Source of the DNA: Chryseobacterium elymi
GTDB taxonomy: Bacteria > Bacteroidota > Bacteroidia > Flavobacteriales > Weeksellaceae
Direction of reading: 5' to 3'
Assembly (NCBI RefSeq): GCF_003385495.1
Contig: NZ_QNUH01000018.1
Span: 16,732-80,731 of the forward strand
Length of the DNA: 64,000 bases
The notes under the pieces were generated by a model. It was given only the letters and a program-made list of their open reading frames with translations. It did no database searches and had not been told where the DNA came from. Each line of letters starts with the position of its first letter. Within the stretch, counting starts at the first letter, position 1. A program made the position numbers and the translations under genes. Shown piece after piece: positions 60,284 to 64,000 of this stretch.

Positions 60284-60622
60284 ATTTTCAGTCTCAGAAA
60301 TACTGCTCAGAATCGTAAGATTTCCCCTCCTTTTTTGTCAAAGATGTAAAAATTACTGGTGGCATGTTGAACCTATTCATTATTCAGAATGATAAAAATG
60401 TTTTTTTTAAAGAAAAATTGATCATTAAATCCTGTTGTTTTTCGTATTATTGTCTCAAAAAGTGTAAATAATATTTTCATATCGGGAAAGTTGATTTATT
60501 TACATAAAAAAATTGGAAAAGTTGCAGAAAAACAGATCACTGCCTTATATTTGTCCTGCTTCTCAAATATAGATGTACAAGGAAATCAAGCGAGAGAATT
60601 TAATTCTTTTCAAATTAAATAA
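60284..60622. other. divergent intergenic region pnp / sugar transporter
   Basis: Low-complexity AT-rich sequence without ORF or repeat. TATATTTG at 60546-60553 on the plus strand is a possible -7 box for the transporter gene. Confidence 0.4.
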
Positions 60623-62050
60623 ATGTTTATGATCAATAAAGAAGTAAAAACACAGAGCAGGAATTACACAGTTCCTTTAATCACAATCACCCTGCTCTTT
60701 TTTATGTGGGGATTCATCACCTGTATGAATGATATCCTGATCCCCTATCTGAAACAGCTTTTCAAACTCACCTTTTTCGAATCCATGCTGGTACAGTTCT
60801 GTTTTTTCGGAGCGTATTTTATTGGTTCACTGATCTATTTCCTGATTTCTATTTCAAAGGGAGATCCTATTAATAAAGCTGGCTACAAGAAAGGAATCAT
60901 GTTTGGTATTTTCCTGGCCGCCTTTGGATGTGTCTTATTTTATCCGGCAGCAACTTTTTCTTATTACCCTTTATTTCTGGGGGCTCTGTTTATTCTGGGA
61001 CTGGGCTTTACAGTGCTTCAGATTACAGCTAATGCCTATGTTTCATTACTTGGCAGTGAAGAATCAGCTTCCAGCCGACTGAATATGACGCAGGCTTTCA
61101 ATGCTTTCGGAACCACGATTGCACCGGTACTTGGGGGCCATCTCATCTTTGAATTCTTTTCAGCTCCGGACGGATCGTTCAGTGCAGTCGCTACCAGAAT
61201 TCCTTACCTGATCTTTGCAGGTATCCTGTTATTGGTTGCATTATTAATTTCGAGGGTAAAACTGCCTTCTTTCCAGACCCAGGAAGAAGAGATCGTAAAA
61301 GGCTGGGGTGCTCTTCAGTTCAACCATCTGAAATTCGGAGTTTTTGCCATGTTCTGCTATGTAGGGGGAGAAGTAGCAGTGGGAAGCTTTATCATCAGCT
61401 TTCTGGAACAGCCTCAGATCATGGGCTTTAATGAGATCATCAGCAAAAATTATCTTTCTCTTTATTGGGGCGGAGCGATGATCGGGCGTTTTCTAGGGGC
61501 AATTTCTTTAAATCAATCATTAAGCCAGGGGAAAAAAGCAGTCTATATGCTGGGTGCAGCTGCAGCTGTTTTCTTAGTTATTTTCAGTATAGTAGACCTG
61601 AGCTTTGCACAAATAAGCTTTTTCCTTGTATTTATTGTACTTAATTTCATAGCTTTCTTTATCGGTAAATCAGCTCCTGCAAGAACATTATCTATTTTTG
61701 CGGCCATCAATGTCATTCTTCTTATTTCCGCTATGGTTAATCATGGTGAACTGGCGATGTACAGCATTTTGGGAATCGGGATCTTTAACTCCATTATGTT
61801 TTCCAATATTTATACTCTGGCTATTTCAGGTTTGGGCAAATATACCAGCCAGGGATCTTCTTTGGTGGTAATGGCTATATTGGGAGGTGCTATTGTCCCT
61901 ATTTTCCAGGGTTACCTTGCCGATCAGCTGGGAGTACAGCATTCTTTTATCATTCCTGTATTCTGCTATCTGGTGATTCTGATCTTTGGGGCGTATTGCA
62001 GCAAATATTTAGGGCATGTAGAAAGTACTGAAACAAAATCGGGACATTAA
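60623..62050 (+). CDS. FucP-family sugar MFS transporter
   Basis: A 475-residue major facilitator with twelve TM segments: TLLFFMWGFITCMNDILIPYLKQLF (the FucP signature in the first helix and loop), FGAYFIGSLIYFLISISKGDPINKAGYKKGIMFG, QITANAYVSLLGSEESASSRLNMTQAFNAFGTTIAPVLGG and YWGGAMIGRFLGA. Proton-coupled uptake of fucose, glucose or galactose is typical of the family; the exact sugar cannot be read here. An in-frame ATG two codons later is also possible. Confidence 0.9.
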   Translation: MFMINKEVKTQSRNYTVPLITITLLFFMWGFITCMNDILIPYLKQLFKLTFFESMLVQFCFFGAYFIGSLIYFLISISKGDPINKAGYKKGIMFGIFLAAFGCVLFYPAATFSYYPLFLGALFILGLGFTVLQITANAYVSLLGSEESASSRLNMTQAFNAFGTTIAPVLGGHLIFEFFSAPDGSFSAVATRIPYLIFAGILLLVALLISRVKLPSFQTQEEEIVKGWGALQFNHLKFGVFAMFCYVGGEVAVGSFIISFLEQPQIMGFNEIISKNYLSLYWGGAMIGRFLGAISLNQSLSQGKKAVYMLGAAAAVFLVIFSIVDLSFAQISFFLVFIVLNFIAFFIGKSAPARTLSIFAAINVILLISAMVNHGELAMYSILGIGIFNSIMFSNIYTLAISGLGKYTSQGSSLVVMAILGGAIVPIFQGYLADQLGVQHSFIIPVFCYLVILIFGAYCSKYLGHVESTETKSGH

Positions 62051-62083
62051 GAATTATCTTATACAGAATTTTAATTCATAATT

Positions 62084-62120
62084 TAAAGTGGGATGTTTAA
62101 AAACGTCTCACTTTTGTTTT
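62084..62120 (+). terminator. terminator after the sugar transporter gene
   Basis: AAAGTGGGATGT with ACGTCTCACTTT (wobble pairs), then TTGTTTT. Confidence 0.75.
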
Positions 62121-62188
62121 AAGCTTATCTTAAGATGTAACTTTTACACTGAGTCAGACACTTATAAGATAATCAATATCTTATTCTT

Positions 62189-62548
62189 ATGAAAATTCAA
62201 TTACAACTGGAATATTTTGCTTTTTTATTACTTGGGATATTTGCTTTTGCGCAGACAGAGCTTTCCTGGTGGTGGTTTGCCGGATTATTTCTGGCTCCGG
62301 ATATTTCCATGCTGGGGTATGCCTTCAATAATAAAACAGGAGCATTTTTCTACAACTTATTTCATCACCTTGGATTGGCTGTCATTATATACCTTACCGG
62401 AACTTTCCTTTCCCTTCCCTATCTTCAGATGGTGGGTACCATACTGTTTGCCCACTCAGCATTCGACAGGATACTGGGCTACGGACTGAAATATCCCGAC
62501 AGTTTTCAGAATACACATTTGGGAAAAATAGGAAAAGACAAAAAGTAG
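62189..62548 (+). CDS. DUF4260 membrane protein
   Basis: A 119-residue protein with three or four TM segments: ELSWWWFAGLFLAPDISMLGYAFNNKTGAFFYNLFHH in the middle and HSAFDRILGYGLKYPDSFQNTHLG at the end, both typical of DUF4260 (YoaQ-like). Function unknown. Monocistronic, convergent with rpsO. Confidence 0.85.
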   Translation: MKIQLQLEYFAFLLLGIFAFAQTELSWWWFAGLFLAPDISMLGYAFNNKTGAFFYNLFHHLGLAVIIYLTGTFLSLPYLQMVGTILFAHSAFDRILGYGLKYPDSFQNTHLGKIGKDKK

Positions 62549-62554
62549 GAATAT

Positions 62555-62586
62555 AAAAAAAGCAACTCCTTTCGAAGTTGCTTTTA
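62555..62586. terminator. bidirectional terminator DUF4260 / rpsO
   Basis: AAAGCAACT with AGTTGCTTT and A/T runs on both sides. Confidence 0.85.
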
Positions 62587-62604
62587 TTTGAAAATCTCTG
62601 TAGA

Positions 62605-62874
62605 TTATTTTCTTAAACCTAGTTCAGCGATGATAGCTCTGTATCTTGTAATATCTTTTTTCTTAAGATAATCCAATAAGCTTTTTCTCTTACCTACTAA
62701 TTTCACCAAAGATCTTTCAGTATTGAAGTCATGACGATTAGCCTTCAAGTGCTGAGATAAGTGATTGATTCTGAAAGTAAAAAGAGCTACTTGTCCTTCA
62801 GCGCTTCCTGTGTCTTGTGCAGATTTTCCGTGTTTTGCGAAAATTTCTGCTTTTTTTTCTGTTGTTAAGTACAT
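62605..62874 (-). CDS. rpsO: 30S ribosomal protein S15
   Basis: An 89-residue primary 16S rRNA-binding protein: EIFAKHGKSAQDTGSAEGQVALFTFRINHLSQHLKANRHDFNTERSLVKLVGKRKSLLDYLKKKDITRYRAIIAELGLRK contains all family blocks (position 10 to the end). It usually neighbours pnp; here it lies 2.4 kb away with transporter and DUF4260 genes between. Confidence 0.97.
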   Translation of the reverse strand: MYLTTEKKAEIFAKHGKSAQDTGSAEGQVALFTFRINHLSQHLKANRHDFNTERSLVKLVGKRKSLLDYLKKKDITRYRAIIAELGLRK

Positions 62875-62909
62875 TCCAATATTGTTTAATGATTATTATG
62901 TAACGGGTG

Positions 62910-62940
62910 CAAAATTACGACTTATTTTTGATTCTGCAAA
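62910..62940 (-). promoter_or_regulatory. rpsO promoter
   Basis: TTTG (62940-62937), exactly 19 bases, TAATTTTG (62917-62910): a perfect Bacteroidota vegetative promoter and the best reference in the window for the consensus. Confidence 0.85.
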
Positions 62941-63025
62941 CATTATCGATTTCATTTATTGATTTTGATAGAAAAAAATGTTAAAAATTTCTTAATAAAT
63001 TGTATGTCATCCGGTGAAAAGGCAG

Positions 63026-63033
63026 TAATTTTG
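63026..63033 (+). promoter_or_regulatory. -7 box for the exported protein gene
   Basis: TAATTTTG, 16 bases before the ATG at 63049; TTG lies at 63000-63002. Confidence 0.5.
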
Positions 63034-63048
63034 CATACGAATTACACA

Positions 63049-63600
63049 ATGAGAAAATTTATATTCTTTACAGCTGTTGGAACTTTTTTACTGGTCGGTG
63101 TTATTTCGGTAAAAGCGCAGAAAAATGCCGACAGCAAGACCAAAAAAATCCTATACTTCAATCCTGAGGTAGAACCTGATATTGAGGAAATCAAAGAGCC
63201 CACAAACCTGGCGTTCTTCAGTGCGGTTTCCGATAATTTCAGCGGGAGAAAGAATAAGATACTCAGAGCCGAGGTGCAGATCCCTTTCGACACTGTTGAA
63301 AAGCAAACCATAACGGATTACTGTATCAATAATGATGCTGATTTCGCCGTTGTTCCAAAAGTAAGATATTTCAAAGTAGGTATCGGCAAATATGTATTTT
63401 CCAACCAGGTTGTAGTAAGCATGAAGCTTTTTGATGCAGGAGGAAATCTGGTAACAGAAACCGATTATGATACTTACCGGAAAAATATGCGTCTTTTGGG
63501 TTCCACAGAAAATTCTATTAAAATAGGAACTGACGGTGCAATAAAAGGTATTCTGAAAAAGCTCAGGAAATTTAAGTCTTCAACCGGAGCTGAGCTATAA
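63049..63600 (+). CDS. exported protein of unknown function
   Basis: 183 residues from the ATG at 63049 (MRKFIFFTAVGTFLLVGVISVKAQ, a signal peptide); the frame reaches further upstream across the promoter box and is not used. The mature part has IPFDTVEKQTITDYCINNDADFAVVPKVRYFKVGIGKYVFSNQVVVSMKLFDAGG, an alternating pattern suggesting a beta-alpha lipoprotein-like domain that handles small extracytoplasmic ligands or assembly; not recognised. Single gene followed by a tandem repeat. Confidence 0.7.
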   Translation: MRKFIFFTAVGTFLLVGVISVKAQKNADSKTKKILYFNPEVEPDIEEIKEPTNLAFFSAVSDNFSGRKNKILRAEVQIPFDTVEKQTITDYCINNDADFAVVPKVRYFKVGIGKYVFSNQVVVSMKLFDAGGNLVTETDYDTYRKNMRLLGSTENSIKIGTDGAIKGILKKLRKFKSSTGAEL

Positions 63601-63606
63601 GGGGAG

Positions 63607-64000
63607 AATGGTCAATTTTGCTACGCAAGTCAATTGTCAATTATTACTGTCAAAAAATTCACCCATTGGCGATTCGCAATCCCCTATGTGAATGGGTAAT
63701 TTTGCTTCGCAAGTCAATTCTCAATTATTACGATCAAAAAAATCACCCATTGGCGATTCGCAATTCACAAACTATATTTCTAATGGTCAATTGTGAATTT
63801 TGCTGCGCAAGTCAATTCTCAATTATTACGATCAAAAAAATCACCCATTGGCGATTCGCAATTCACAAACTATATTTCTAATGGTCAATTGTGAATTTTG
63901 CTTCGCAAGTCAATTGTCAATTATTACAATCAAAAAATTCACTCATTGGCGATTCACTATTCACAAACTATATTTCTAATGGTCAATTGTGAATTTTGCT
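63607..64000. repeat. tandem repeat, period 98 bp (first interval 84), continues past the window end
   Basis: ATTTTGCT recurs at 63615, 63699, 63797, 63895 and 63993. Each unit holds GCTTCGCAAGTCAATT, TCAATTATTACGATCAAAAAA and CACCCATTGGCGATTCGCAA, plus CACAAACTATATTTCTAATGGTCAATTGTGA. The ORF that spans it is an accident of the period. Related copies lie at 50344-50500. Confidence 0.88.

Noticed and set aside
63618..63881. Gene for an 87-residue repetitive protein
   Set aside because: It arises only from the tandem DNA repeat; later units do not keep the frame.
63607..64000. CRISPR array
   Set aside because: The whole 98-bp period is conserved, there are no unique spacers of constant length, and no cas genes are present.

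Overview
The window looks like chromosomal DNA from a Chryseobacterium-like flavobacterium (Bacteroidota, Weeksellaceae). It is AT-rich with few Shine-Dalgarno sites. Several promoters fit the Bacteroidota pattern TTTG/TTG, about 19 bases, then TAnnTTTG (best case rpsO). Marker families include DUF5686, DUF1599, BT_3928-type DoxX, DUF1800/DUF1501 pairs and a DnaG that has lost its zinc cysteines. The genus is inferred from family recognition, not from rRNA.

Layout. 1-2664: end of an ABC exporter operon plus two tandem paralogues of unknown function. 2.8-5.3 kb: an ECF sigma factor, a zinc-finger partner, a DUF417 membrane protein and a fused MsrA-MsrB lipoprotein, all on the minus strand. 5.6-12.5 kb: alaS, a DUF5686 outer-membrane protein and an M28 peptidase. 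12.6-13.5 kb: a 307-bp tandem repeat. 13.6-21.0 kb: the ilvE-D-B-N-C-A operon for branched-chain amino acids on the minus strand, preceded by two leader peptides in series, each with its own terminator. 21-28 kb: folP, DUF1599, DoxX, DUF6058-like, TerB-like, an S9 peptidase and tpiA. 28-34.9 kb: an esterase-like lipoprotein, clpP, dnaG, tsaE and ald. 35-46 kb: tyrA behind a Tyr-codon leader peptide and terminator, sdaA, amt, a hydrolase, two YceI proteins, glk, a porin-like protein and a DUF1800/DUF1501 pair. 46.2-57.3 kb: an RNA-repair and defence island. 57.3-64 kb: a TfoX-N protein, pnp, a sugar transporter, DUF4260, rpsO, an exported protein and a 98-bp tandem repeat.

The most interesting region is 46.2-57.3 kb. 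The RNA ligase gene rtcB is followed on the same strand by a tRNA-like RNA whose anticodon arm carries an inserted hairpin. Then come three tandem hairpins with compensatory base changes, and then a 585-residue protein I cannot name. This order resembles the known Ro/Rsr - Y RNA (YrlA) - rtcB loci, but with a different protein and a different RNA. A WYL regulator gene and an RlaP-type nucleotidyltransferase gene lie on the other side. rtcB and rlaP1 share a long, precisely spaced upstream motif (TGCGCA pairs plus TTACTTTGC), so they probably form one regulon. An AT-rich ATPase plus HNH pair of Septu (PtuAB) type sits between this rlaP gene and a second one, and is translationally coupled to the second.

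A second theme is transcription attenuation by ribosome stalling. Three leader peptides were found (two Ile/Val/Leu-rich before ilvE, one with three Tyr codons before tyrA). Each is followed by a terminator, and each has an alternative antiterminator helix overlapping or just before the leader stop codon. Two of the three start codons lie only 5 bases past a -7 box, so these leaders may be translated from leaderless transcripts.
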